The translations under genes and the position numbers were made by a program. Below are positions 24,461 to 33,362 of a stretch of 43,793 bases of DNA, piece by piece (the first letter of the stretch is position 1; each line of letters starts with the position of its first letter). Origin of the DNA: JAVBMP01 sp031552195 (GTDB taxonomy: Bacteria > Desulfobacterota > Desulfovibrionia > Desulfovibrionales > Desulfovibrionaceae); NCBI GenBank assembly GCA_031552195.1, contig JAVBMT010000005.1:1-43793 (forward strand), written 5' to 3'. Under the pieces are notes generated by a model. The model saw only the letters and a program-made list of their open reading frames with translations. It had not been told where the DNA came from and ran no database searches.

Positions 24461-25369
24461 ATGGGTGTTGAATACAAGGATTATTACAAATTGCTCGGCG
24501 TTTCCAGAGACGCATCGAAAGACGACATCAGCCGGGCGTATAAAAAACTCGCCAGAAAATACCACCCTGACCTGAACCACGGGGACAAAGACGCGGAAGC
24601 GAAGTTTAAAGATATAAACGAAGCCCATGAAGTTCTGAAAGACGAGGAAAAACGCCGCATGTACGATCAGCTTGGCTCAAGCTGGCAGCATGGGCAGAAT
24701 TTTCAGCGCCCTCCGGGTTTTGAAAATTTTCAGTTCAATTTCGGCGGGCAAGATTTTGACGGCGGCGGTTTCAGCGATTTTTTCTCCAATTTGTTCGGCG
24801 GCGGCGGGCAACGAGGCTTCTCCTCAGATCCCTTCGGCGGCTTCTCGCAACGTCCGCGCAAGGGCGCGGACCTCGAAAGCCGGCTTCCGCTCACCCTTGA
24901 GGAGGCCTACAAAGGCGGGGCAAAAAATATCACCCTGACCAACGGTACAACGCTGAAAGTAAATATTCCGGCCGGAATAAAAGACGGGGCGCGCATACGC
25001 CTCAGCGGCAAAGGTGAAGAAGGCCCCGCCGGGTCCGGAGACCTCTTCCTGCGGGTGCAACTGTTGCCGCACCAGAATTTTACCCTGGATGAGAACAACG
25101 TCATTTACGACTTGCCGCTGGCCCCCTGGGAAGCGGCTCTCGGCGTCAAGCTGCGCATTCCGACCCTGAACGGAGAAGTGGAACTGAACATCCCGGCCGG
25201 AAGCGGAAGCGGCAAAAAACTGCGCCTGCGCGATAAAGGCATGGGCAACGGGCAGGACAAAGGCGACCAGTTCATACGCATCAACATCCGCATGCCGGAA
25301 GAGTTAAGCGAAGAAGAAGAAAAACTCTGGAAACAGCTGGCGTCCGTTTCGACGTTCAAGGCAAGGTAA
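24461..25369 (+). CDS. DnaJ-family co-chaperone, CbpA type
   Basis: The 302-residue protein has an N-terminal J domain (YKDYYKLLGVSRDASKDDIS, HPD at 35-37) that stimulates the DnaK ATPase. A Gly/Phe-rich linker (about 75-130) follows, then two beta-sandwich client-binding domains (LPLTLEEAYKGG, VNIPAGIKDGARIRL, LNIPAGSGSGKKLRLRDKGM). The CxxCxGxG zinc-finger domain of full DnaJ is absent, which is the CbpA or type B layout. The start at 24461 is preceded by AGGAGA; the open frame extends 23 codons upstream without family sequence. ClpB begins 74 bases downstream on the same strand. The CbpM modulator gene often found between them is missing here. Confidence 0.92.
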   Translation: MGVEYKDYYKLLGVSRDASKDDISRAYKKLARKYHPDLNHGDKDAEAKFKDINEAHEVLKDEEKRRMYDQLGSSWQHGQNFQRPPGFENFQFNFGGQDFDGGGFSDFFSNLFGGGGQRGFSSDPFGGFSQRPRKGADLESRLPLTLEEAYKGGAKNITLTNGTTLKVNIPAGIKDGARIRLSGKGEEGPAGSGDLFLRVQLLPHQNFTLDENNVIYDLPLAPWEAALGVKLRIPTLNGEVELNIPAGSGSGKKLRLRDKGMGNGQDKGDQFIRINIRMPEELSEEEEKLWKQLASVSTFKAR

Positions 25370-25443
25370 GGCAAACTCCGGTTACAGACGTGTCAGGTCA
25401 CTGCATTCAGGATGTATAAAATCGGCAAGGGAGGATTATTTCT

Positions 25444-28056
25444 ATGGATCTGAAAAAATTTACGGAAAAATCACAACAAGCGGTTATTGACGCTCAAAAC
25501 GTCGCTCTTAAATACGGCCACCAGACTGTTGACGCCGAACACCTGGCCTTGGCCCTCGTTCAGCAGGAGCAAGGACTTGTTCCGCGCATACTGGAAAAAG
25601 CCGGATACGCCGCCGATGCCTACGCCTCGGCCATTATAGCCGAACTGAAGAAAAAACCTTCCGTCAGCGGCCCGGGAGCTGAACAGGGCGAACTGGGCAT
25701 CACCAACCGCCTGCGCAATCTCCTGGTCAAAGCGCATGAAGACGCCGCCCGCCTTAAAGACGAATACGTCAGCGTTGAGCACATTTTCTGCCGCCTGACG
25801 GCTGAACCGGCCTCAACGCCCATCGGCGCCGTAAACAAGGCTTTCGGGCTTACCGAAGAAAAAATATTGGCCGCCATGACCCAGGTGCGCGGTTCACAGC
25901 GCGTTACGAACGCCAACCCGGAAGACAGTTACGAGGCCTTGGCGCGTTACGGGCGAGACCTGGTGGACGCGGCGCGCAAAGGCAAGCTTGACCCTGTTAT
26001 AGGGCGCGATTCCGAAATCCGCCGCGCCATCCGCATCCTTTCCAGGCGAACCAAGAACAACCCGGTGCTGATAGGCGAACCCGGAGTGGGCAAAACAGCC
26101 ATAGTCGAAGGCCTGGCCCACCGCATTCTTAACGGCGACGTGCCCGAAGGGCTTAAAGACAAAAACCTGTTCGCGCTGGACATGGGCGCTCTTATCGCCG
26201 GGGCGAAATACCGTGGCGAATTTGAAGAACGCCTGAAAGCCGTGCTGAAAGAGATCGAGGCGTCAAACGGGCAAATTTTGCTGTTTATTGACGAACTGCA
26301 CACCATAGTCGGCGCCGGGCGCACCGACGGCGCAATGGACGCCGGCAACCTGCTCAAACCCATGCTGGCGCGCGGCGAGCTGCACTGCATAGGCGCTACC
26401 ACCCTGGACGAAGACCGCAAATATATCGAAAAAGATCCGGCCCTTGAGCGCCGTTTCCAGCCCCTTCTGGTTGAAGAGCCGGCGGCGGAAGACGCAATTT
26501 CCATTCTGCGCGGCCTGAAGGAACGCTTTGAAGTGCATCACGGCGTGCGCATAGCCGACGCCGCCATCGTAGAGGCCGTCACCCTTTCCACCCGCTACAT
26601 AAGCGACCGCCGCCTGCCTGACAAGGCCATCGACCTTATCGACGAAGCGGCGGCCATGATACGCACGGAAATAGACTCCATGCCCACCGAGCTGGACGAA
26701 AACCGCCGCCGCATGATGCAGCTGGAGATTGAGCGCCAGGCCCTGCGCAAGGAGGCGGACTCCGCTTCACGCGAACGGCTCGGCAAGCTGGAAAACGAGC
26801 TTGAAACCCTGAAAAGCGTCCAGGCTTCCCTTATGGCCCAATGGGAAGCGGAAAAATCATCTATCAACAATATCCGAGTAATCAAGGAAGAAATAGAAAA
26901 AACCAGGCGGCAGATAGAAGAAGCCGAACGCGATTACGACCTCAACCGCGCGGCGGAGCTGCGTTACTCCACCCTGCTCGGCCTGGAAAAACAGCTTGAA
27001 ACGGCTGAAAACATTGAAAACAGCAAAGCGGCCCGGCTGCTGAAAGAAGAGGTGCTGCCGGAAAACATCGCGGAAATAGTCGGCCGCTGGACTGGCATTC
27101 CGGTTTCGCGCCTTTTGGAATCGGAAAAAGAAAAACTTCTGCGCCTGCCGGATACCTTGCACGAAAGGGTGGTCGGGCAGGACGAAGCCGTAAGCGCCGT
27201 TTCTGAAGCGGTAATGCGCTCCAGGGCCGGGCTTTCCGACCCGCAGCGCCCCATAGGCTCCTTCATTTTCCTCGGCCCAACCGGCGTCGGCAAGACCGAG
27301 CTTTGCAAAACCCTGGCCCAGGCCCTTTTCGACAGCCAGGACAATATGGTGCGCCTTGACATGAGCGAATATATGGAAAAGCACGCGGTTTCCCGCCTCA
27401 TCGGGGCCCCTCCGGGATACGTCGGCTACGACGAAGGCGGTCAGCTTACCGAGGCTGTGCGCCGCAAGCCTTACAGCGTCATACTCTTTGACGAGGTGGA
27501 AAAGGCCCACCCTGACGTTTTCAACACCTTGCTGCAAATTCTGGACGATGGCCGCCTGACGGATAGCCAGGGACGCACGGTTGACTTCAAAAACACCATT
27601 ATCATCATGACTTCCAACATAGGTTCCAACCTGCTGCTTGAAGGCATTGAGAAAACCGGCGAATTTAAGGAGGGGGTGCGCGAAGAAGTGCTGGCTGAAC
27701 TACGCCGCCATTTCCGGCCGGAGTTCCTGAACCGCGTGGACGAAGTCGTGCTTTTCCACCCGCTGCTGCTTGAACAGATGAAAGGCATTATAAACATCCA
27801 GATGGCCGGCCTGCGCGCGCGCCTCAGCGAACGCAAGATTACGATAGAACTCAGCGGCAGGGCCGTAAACTTTATAGCTGAAGCCTCCTATGATCCGGTT
27901 TACGGCGCAAGGCCCCTGAAGCGTTACCTCCAGCAAAAACTGGAAAACCCGCTGGCCAGAAAACTTATTTCCGGCGATATCACTAACGGGCAGCAAATTC
28001 TGGTTGACGCCGGCGAAAGCGGGCTGGAATTCACAGCCGGAGAAAATAAGCTTTAA
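25444..28056 (+). CDS. clpB: ClpB protein disaggregase
   Basis: ClpB is the hexameric AAA+ ATPase that pulls polypeptides out of aggregates together with DnaK and DnaJ. The 870 residues show all parts: a Clp N domain (about 1-145, FTEKSQQAVIDAQNVALKYG), the first ATPase with Walker A GEPGVGKT at 211-218, the middle coiled-coil domain (about 410-525), and the second ATPase with Walker A GPTGVGKT at 611-618 and a pore loop near GAPPGYVGYDEGG. The C-terminal domain ends with FIAEASYDPVYGARPLKRYL. The length is normal. GGGAGG precedes the ATG. It follows the co-chaperone gene and ends at a strong hairpin. Confidence 0.97.
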   Translation: MDLKKFTEKSQQAVIDAQNVALKYGHQTVDAEHLALALVQQEQGLVPRILEKAGYAADAYASAIIAELKKKPSVSGPGAEQGELGITNRLRNLLVKAHEDAARLKDEYVSVEHIFCRLTAEPASTPIGAVNKAFGLTEEKILAAMTQVRGSQRVTNANPEDSYEALARYGRDLVDAARKGKLDPVIGRDSEIRRAIRILSRRTKNNPVLIGEPGVGKTAIVEGLAHRILNGDVPEGLKDKNLFALDMGALIAGAKYRGEFEERLKAVLKEIEASNGQILLFIDELHTIVGAGRTDGAMDAGNLLKPMLARGELHCIGATTLDEDRKYIEKDPALERRFQPLLVEEPAAEDAISILRGLKERFEVHHGVRIADAAIVEAVTLSTRYISDRRLPDKAIDLIDEAAAMIRTEIDSMPTELDENRRRMMQLEIERQALRKEADSASRERLGKLENELETLKSVQASLMAQWEAEKSSINNIRVIKEEIEKTRRQIEEAERDYDLNRAAELRYSTLLGLEKQLETAENIENSKAARLLKEEVLPENIAEIVGRWTGIPVSRLLESEKEKLLRLPDTLHERVVGQDEAVSAVSEAVMRSRAGLSDPQRPIGSFIFLGPTGVGKTELCKTLAQALFDSQDNMVRLDMSEYMEKHAVSRLIGAPPGYVGYDEGGQLTEAVRRKPYSVILFDEVEKAHPDVFNTLLQILDDGRLTDSQGRTVDFKNTIIIMTSNIGSNLLLEGIEKTGEFKEGVREEVLAELRRHFRPEFLNRVDEVVLFHPLLLEQMKGIINIQMAGLRARLSERKITIELSGRAVNFIAEASYDPVYGARPLKRYLQQKLENPLARKLISGDITNGQQILVDAGESGLEFTAGENKL

Positions 28057-28123
28057 AACATTGTGTTGCCGAGGTGAAAGAATAGCTGACCCCAGCATCA
28101 AAACTTACCCGCGCTAATTGCTC

Positions 28124-28168
28124 AAATGCGCCGGTTAATCCCATAAATATGGGTTAACCGGCGCATTT
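28124..28168. terminator. Bidirectional terminator between clpB and the SDR gene
   Basis: A 15-bp outer stem (28124-28138 with 28154-28168) and a 5-bp inner stem (28140-28144 with 28149-28153) are separated by one bulged T. It lies between two convergent genes. Confidence 0.85.
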
Positions 28169-28229
28169 ATCGTAAAGAAAGGCGGAAAGCGGCTCAGCGA
28201 AATCTTTCCGCTGTCGGCCCGGCGCTTTT

Positions 28230-28991
28230 TTAGATTGCCGTCCAGCCGCCGTCGACATAAACGGTTATGCCGGTTACGTAGGAAGCTTCATCCGAAGCCA
28301 GGAAAACGGCCGCGGCGTCAAGCTCGCCGTCTTTGCCCAACCGGCCGGCCGGGCAGTATGTTTTTATATAATTCTGGAAAGGTTCCGCGGCGAGGGCCGG
28401 GCCGGTGAGTTCGGAGGGGAAATAGCCGGGTCCGATGGCGTTTACGGTTACGCCGCTTTTAGCCCACTCAGAACCCAGAGCTTTGGTAAGATTCACAACT
28501 GCGCCCTTGGTGGCTACATAAGAGGGATTCGGCGTCAGGCCATACACGGCGGTCATGCCGTGAACGGAAGCGATATTGATGATGCGCCCGTACCCGTTTT
28601 TCAGCATCTCGCGCCCGAATTCGCGGCTGCAGCGGAAGGTGGCCGTAAGGTTGAGATCAATAACGAATTGCCAGTCTTCATCGCTCAATTCGGATGATTT
28701 ACCGGATTTGGAAGAACCGGCGGAGTTCAGAAGGATGTCCACTTTCCCATACTTCGCCAGAGTGGCCTTGACGGCGTTCTGCACGTCGGCCAGCTTGGTA
28801 ACGTCGCACTGTACGGACAAAGCGTCGCCGCCAGCCGCCCTGATTTCCTCTTCAACGCCTTTCAGCTTTTCAGCCCGCCGGGCCAAAAGAACCACTTTAG
28901 CGCCCTGTTTGGAGAAAGCTTTAGCCAATTGCGCGCCCAAACCTGAAGAAGCTCCGGTCACTACTGCCACTCTGCCTGCAAGACTGAACAT
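28230..28991 (-). CDS. Short-chain dehydrogenase/reductase (gluconate 5-dehydrogenase-like)
   Basis: This 253-residue NAD(P)-dependent oxidoreductase shows the classical SDR landmarks: VVTGASSGLG for cofactor binding, LLNSAGSS, the catalytic serine in INIASVHG, the catalytic pair in SYVATKGA (Y-x3-K) and NAIGPGYFPSEL after it. It ends with SYVTGITVYVDGG. The classical family covers gluconate 5-dehydrogenase and oxoacyl-ACP reductases, so the substrate cannot be fixed. The ATG at 28991 follows AAGGAGAACGAGT; a 14-codon upstream extension lacks such a site. A TTGTG-N8-CACAA site lies about 90 bases upstream and resembles sites in the two MFS leaders, hinting at a common regulator and perhaps a common sugar-acid pathway. 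Confidence 0.88.
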   Translation of the reverse strand: MFSLAGRVAVVTGASSGLGAQLAKAFSKQGAKVVLLARRAEKLKGVEEEIRAAGGDALSVQCDVTKLADVQNAVKATLAKYGKVDILLNSAGSSKSGKSSELSDEDWQFVIDLNLTATFRCSREFGREMLKNGYGRIINIASVHGMTAVYGLTPNPSYVATKGAVVNLTKALGSEWAKSGVTVNAIGPGYFPSELTGPALAAEPFQNYIKTYCPAGRLGKDGELDAAAVFLASDEASYVTGITVYVDGGWTAI

Positions 28992-29081
28992 ACTCGTTCT
29001 CCTTGTATGGTTTAACAGGTTATTCCTGAACAATATATTTTATTTCACACATAAAGATTAAATAGGCAAATTAATTATTCA

Positions 29082-29099
29082 TTGTGACAATTAACACAA
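29082..29099. promoter_or_regulatory. TTGTG-N8-CACAA operator-like site upstream of the SDR gene
   Basis: TTGTGACAATTAACACAA is a good CRP/FNR-type palindrome (TGTGA on one side, ACACA on the other). It lies between the divergent SDR and peptidase genes, about 90 bases from the SDR start and 180 from the peptidase start. No firm promoter was recognised next to it. Confidence 0.5.
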
Positions 29100-29281
29100 A
29101 TAGATATAGATAAGTTTCACTGATTTTCTTGCGTTATGCAGCCCCGGAACCTCCGTTTGCGCCCGATACTGTGAACCGGAGCGCCTGGAACGCCTCTTAG
29201 CGTTTGATTTTTTTTCTCAAATATGTTCCACTTCGCTTTTATCGTCAGAAACCAACATAAGCCGCAAGGCCAGGAAATAAT

Positions 29282-32236
29282 ATGCAACAGCACGGTTTTA
29301 CGCTGAAACTTGAAGCCGAACTTGAAGAATTGCGCAGCACGGCCAGGGTATGGCTGCATGACAAAAGCGGGGCCAACCTGCTTTCCATAACCAATCAGGA
29401 TGAAAACAAGGTTTTCGGCGTAAGTTTCCGCACCCCGCCGACGGACTCAAGCGGCCTGCCGCATATCCTTGAACATTCCGTATTGTGCGGTTCAGCCAAA
29501 TATCCTGTGAAAGAACCTTTCGTGGAGCTGCTCAAGGGGTCGCTGCAAACGTTCCTGAACGCCTTCACATACCCTGACAAAACCTGCTACCCGGTGGCCA
29601 GCGCCAATCTCAAAGATTTTTACAATCTTATAGACGTATACCTTGACGCGGTTTTTTACCCGCGCATCAGCGAAGATATCCTGCAACAGGAAGGGTGGCA
29701 TATTGAAACGGAAGGTCCGGACGCCCCTCTTTCTTACAAGGGCGTGGTCTACAATGAAATGAAGGGCGTTTTTTCCTCGCCGGAAGCCGTTCTGGCGCGC
29801 CAGTCCCTGCACGCCCTCTTCCCAGACAGCGTCTACGGGGTGGAATCCGGCGGAGAACCGGAAGAAATAGTCAAACTGACCTATCAGGACTTCGTGGCTT
29901 TCCATAAACGCTATTATCATCCCGCCAACGGGCGTTTCTTTTTCTGGGGAGACGACCCGGAAGAACAGCGGCTTATTCTGCTGAACGATGTTTTGCAAAA
30001 CTTCGGCGTTCAGGAAGTGAATTCCTCAGTTACGCCGCAAAAACCTTTTGATAAACCGCGCGGCGTTACCCTCCCCTTTGCCGCCGGTGAAGAGGACGCC
30101 GGGCTTTTCACCTTGAACTGGGTTCTGCCGGAACCGGCGGAAGCCGGAACGGAAGCCAGGGTGCGCCATACCCTCGGCTTGCGCATGCTTGAACACGCCC
30201 TGCTCGGCCTGCCCGCCTCGCCTTTGCGCCGGGCATTGATAGAATCCGGCCTGGGAGAAGACCTGGCCGGAGACGGGCTGGAGGCGGAATTGCTCCAGCT
30301 GGTGTTTTCCATCGGGCTGAAAGGCATACAGCCTGAAAATGCGCCCAAGGCTGAAAAGCTTGTTCTCGACACCCTGCGCGGCCTGGCCGAACCCGGAGCC
30401 CTTTCTCCCTTCCTTGAGGCGGCCGTCAACAGTGTGGAATTTTCCCTGCGGGAAAACAACACCGGCCGGTTCCCGGTAGGTCTGGCGGTAATGCTTCAGG
30501 CCCTTGCCGTATGGCTGCATGACGACGACCCGCAAAGCCCGCTTACGGCCTTGCGCTATGAAAAACCGCTGTCCTATATTAAAGCCGGGGGCGAAAGCTA
30601 CTTCCGCGGCCTGCTCCAAAGCTGCTTTTTAGACAATCCGCACCGGGTTGCCGTGCTGCTCACGCCTGACTCGACGCTTGCCGCAAAACGCGAAGCCAAA
30701 GAAAAAGAAACCCTGGAGGGCATAAATAAAAAACTGGGCCCGGCCGAAAAAGAAAGCCTGGTTCAGAACACCTCCCGCCTGAAAGCCTTGCAGGAAGCTC
30801 CGGACAGCCCGGAAGACCTTGCCCTGATACCCCGCCTTTCCGTAAGCGACCTGCCGCCGAGCAACCGCCTTATCGCGGAGGAACGCCTCTCTTCAGGCCT
30901 GTTCGGGCAAAAAAACGGCGACGCCGGCGTGTATTTCCACCCCCAGCCCACCTGCGGCATTGATTATGTGAACCTGACCTTCGACATTAGCGCCGTGCCG
31001 GACCGCCTTCTGCCCCTTTTGCCCGTTCTGGGCAGAAGCATGCTTGAACTAGGCACGAGCAAGCGGGACTTCGTCGAGCTGAATATGCGGATAGCCGGAA
31101 AAACCGGCGGGCTTGACGCCGACCTGGCGCTTATGAACCGCCAGAGCGGAACGGAAGAGCCGGTAACGCGCTTCTGCCTCAGCGGAAAGGCCACGGCCGC
31201 CAATGCCGCAGAACTTTTCGAACTGGCGGCGGAAGTGCTCTCCGATACCCGGCTGGATGACCCGGAACGCGTAAGCCTGATGCTGCTGGAAGAAAAGGCC
31301 CGCCTTGAATACGGGCTGGTGCCTTCAGGCCATTCCGTGGTCAGCTCCCGCCTGAAGGCCCAGCTGGCCCGACCGCATAACGCCGTCTGGCCCGCGCTTA
31401 TAGACGAACGCTGCAACGGAATAAGCTACCTCAACTTCATCCGCGCCCTGAATGAACGCGCCAGCGCGGACTGGCCCTCTGTTCTGGCCGACCTTCAGGA
31501 ACTGCGCCGCCTCATTCTGAACCGCGAAACCCTGGCCGTGAACCTTACGTCCGAAAACGGACGGCAAGGGGCGTTGCTTGAGCTGGTAAACAAACTGGCT
31601 TCCGGGCTGCCGAGCTTCGCTCCGGCCAAAGCTGAACGGGCCGTGGCCGACCTGCCCAGGCGCGAGGCCCTGATTACCTCCGCCCAGGTTAATTACATGG
31701 GCAAAGGGGTGAATCTTTTCGATTTCGGCTACCGGTATCACGGCTCAGCCATGGTCTGCATGAAATACCTGCGCACCGGCAGGCTTTGGGAACAGGTGCG
31801 CGTGGTTGGCGGGGCTTACGGGGCCTTCTGCTCGCTTGAACGCTCCAGCGGGGCGCTCATAATGGCCTCTTACCGCGACCCGAACACGACGCGTACCCTG
31901 AAGGCGTTTGACGAAGCCGCAAACTGGCTGGCAAAGGAAACCCCCTCCAAAGAAGCCCTTGAGGCCGCGATTGTCGGAGCCATAGGCGACCTTGACGCCT
32001 ACCTTCTTCCGGAGGCCAAAGGTTACAGCGCGTTCGCCCGTTCGCTTTCCAGAGACAACGACGAACTTCGGCGGCAACTGCGCGACGAAGTGCTCGGAAC
32101 AAACGCCGGCCATCTGAAAAAATTGGGAGAAGTGATGAGCGAGGCCATGCCCAAAGCAGCTGTGGCCGGGCTGGGCGGAAGCGCGCTGGAAGAAATGGCC
32201 GGAAAAGAAGGCTGGGAAATCAATCGGGTGCTTTAA
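29282..32236 (+). CDS. M16C metallopeptidase (presequence protease / insulinase family)
   Basis: The 984-residue product is a full-length pitrilysin-type peptidase of the PreP branch. The inverted zinc motif HILEH (61-65, HxxEH) and the third ligand in YNEMKG (Glu159) are both present, so it should be active. The C-terminal half repeats the fold without the motif, as in the family. Such enzymes form a closed chamber and degrade short unfolded peptides. There is no signal peptide, so it is probably cytoplasmic. The start is supported by AGGAAATAAT before the ATG. It is first of three closely spaced plus-strand genes: a GT2 glycosyltransferase follows after 41 bases, then a YcaO protein 17 bases later. 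Confidence 0.92.
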   Translation: MQQHGFTLKLEAELEELRSTARVWLHDKSGANLLSITNQDENKVFGVSFRTPPTDSSGLPHILEHSVLCGSAKYPVKEPFVELLKGSLQTFLNAFTYPDKTCYPVASANLKDFYNLIDVYLDAVFYPRISEDILQQEGWHIETEGPDAPLSYKGVVYNEMKGVFSSPEAVLARQSLHALFPDSVYGVESGGEPEEIVKLTYQDFVAFHKRYYHPANGRFFFWGDDPEEQRLILLNDVLQNFGVQEVNSSVTPQKPFDKPRGVTLPFAAGEEDAGLFTLNWVLPEPAEAGTEARVRHTLGLRMLEHALLGLPASPLRRALIESGLGEDLAGDGLEAELLQLVFSIGLKGIQPENAPKAEKLVLDTLRGLAEPGALSPFLEAAVNSVEFSLRENNTGRFPVGLAVMLQALAVWLHDDDPQSPLTALRYEKPLSYIKAGGESYFRGLLQSCFLDNPHRVAVLLTPDSTLAAKREAKEKETLEGINKKLGPAEKESLVQNTSRLKALQEAPDSPEDLALIPRLSVSDLPPSNRLIAEERLSSGLFGQKNGDAGVYFHPQPTCGIDYVNLTFDISAVPDRLLPLLPVLGRSMLELGTSKRDFVELNMRIAGKTGGLDADLALMNRQSGTEEPVTRFCLSGKATAANAAELFELAAEVLSDTRLDDPERVSLMLLEEKARLEYGLVPSGHSVVSSRLKAQLARPHNAVWPALIDERCNGISYLNFIRALNERASADWPSVLADLQELRRLILNRETLAVNLTSENGRQGALLELVNKLASGLPSFAPAKAERAVADLPRREALITSAQVNYMGKGVNLFDFGYRYHGSAMVCMKYLRTGRLWEQVRVVGGAYGAFCSLERSSGALIMASYRDPNTTRTLKAFDEAANWLAKETPSKEALEAAIVGAIGDLDAYLLPEAKGYSAFARSLSRDNDELRRQLRDEVLGTNAGHLKKLGEVMSEAMPKAAVAGLGGSALEEMAGKEGWEINRVL

Positions 32237-32277
32237 ATACCCCAACCGCCGGAGAATATCGGGCCGTTACGGAAATT

Positions 32278-33345
32278 ATGCGCATCAGTCTGGTGACATA
32301 CTGCTATAACGATCAAAATTTCGTGCACGGGCTCTTGAATTACGTTAAAAGCTTCAACCTGCCCCTGCATGAAATCATTGTGGCCGACGACTGTTCGGAA
32401 AGGCCTTATGAGCCGCTGGGAGGCGAAACCGTTGTGCGGCAGCCCGGCAACCTCGGCCCGGCCTGGAACAAGCAAGCCGGGCTTGACGCGGCTACTGGCG
32501 ACATACTGTTTTCCGTCGACTGCGACGTGCGCCCCGCAACCGCCTGGCCCCGCAACGCCCTGCGCCATCTGGCCGACCCTCAAACCGGCATGGTGGGCTG
32601 CGGTGTCAAACCCGGCCTTGCCGACAACTACCTCTCACGCGCCCTTTACCACCTGGGAAAAGGCGCGGGGCATGACCATGAGGTAATGTTCCTGCCCGGA
32701 GCCGCCTGGATGATGCGCGCTTCTCTCTGGCGGAACCTGGGCGGATTTTCCGGGCTGGAAGGCCGCACGCATGAAGACTACCTGCTTTCGCGCAAGGTGC
32801 GCGAGGCCGGCCTTAAACTTATCGCCGCCGACAAATTCCCGGTTTACGAAAGCCGGCGCATACATCGCCTGACCTATTGCCGCAGGCAGAAAGCCTATCT
32901 TGAAGGGCCGTATTCCGCCATTTTGCGCAAACATGGCCCGAAAAAGCTTTTTTCCGACCTTGACAGGGAACTGGAAAATATCCTGAAAGACGCCTTAATG
33001 CGCGACGAATGGGCCATGGTTTACATTTACCTGCTCTCTTTGGCTTTCCTGCTTTCCGCCTTGCGGGAAGAAAACGGCTTCGCGCCGGCAGGAATCATCC
33101 CTTCAATCCTTCAGTTTTTTTCCGGCAGCCCAAACCTCACAGCCATGTTTCTGCAAGATCTGGCGGCCTTGGGCGCTAACCAGTCCAGGCCGGAAAAAAT
33201 GGCGGAGTTCCCTTGGGCGGCCAGGCTTTTTTCACGCCTTGCCTCCACGTCGGCGCTTGAAAAACTGGAAACCGCCTGGGTGAAAAAACTCCGTGCGGAA
33301 GATGAAAAAGCCGCCGAAAAATTCGATCTGCATTTTATTGATTAA
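32278..33345 (+). CDS. Glycosyltransferase family 2
   Basis: The 355-residue protein starts directly with the GT-A domain: MRISLVTYCYNDQ, then EIIVADDCSERP, and the DxD-like motif in FSVDCDVRP. The segment GAAWMMRASLWRNLGGFSGL is followed by EDYLLSRKVREAG, where the ED pair is the usual catalytic base site. About 120 residues of helical sequence follow the domain. There are no clear membrane segments, so it is likely cytosolic or peripheral. It lies between the M16C peptidase and YcaO genes. The donor and acceptor are unknown; the position raises the possibility that it modifies a peptide or belongs to an envelope glycan pathway. Confidence 0.85.
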   Translation: MRISLVTYCYNDQNFVHGLLNYVKSFNLPLHEIIVADDCSERPYEPLGGETVVRQPGNLGPAWNKQAGLDAATGDILFSVDCDVRPATAWPRNALRHLADPQTGMVGCGVKPGLADNYLSRALYHLGKGAGHDHEVMFLPGAAWMMRASLWRNLGGFSGLEGRTHEDYLLSRKVREAGLKLIAADKFPVYESRRIHRLTYCRRQKAYLEGPYSAILRKHGPKKLFSDLDRELENILKDALMRDEWAMVYIYLLSLAFLLSALREENGFAPAGIIPSILQFFSGSPNLTAMFLQDLAALGANQSRPEKMAEFPWAARLFSRLASTSALEKLETAWVKKLRAEDEKAAEKFDLHFID

Positions 33346-33362
33346 CCACCAGAGGATCCAAG

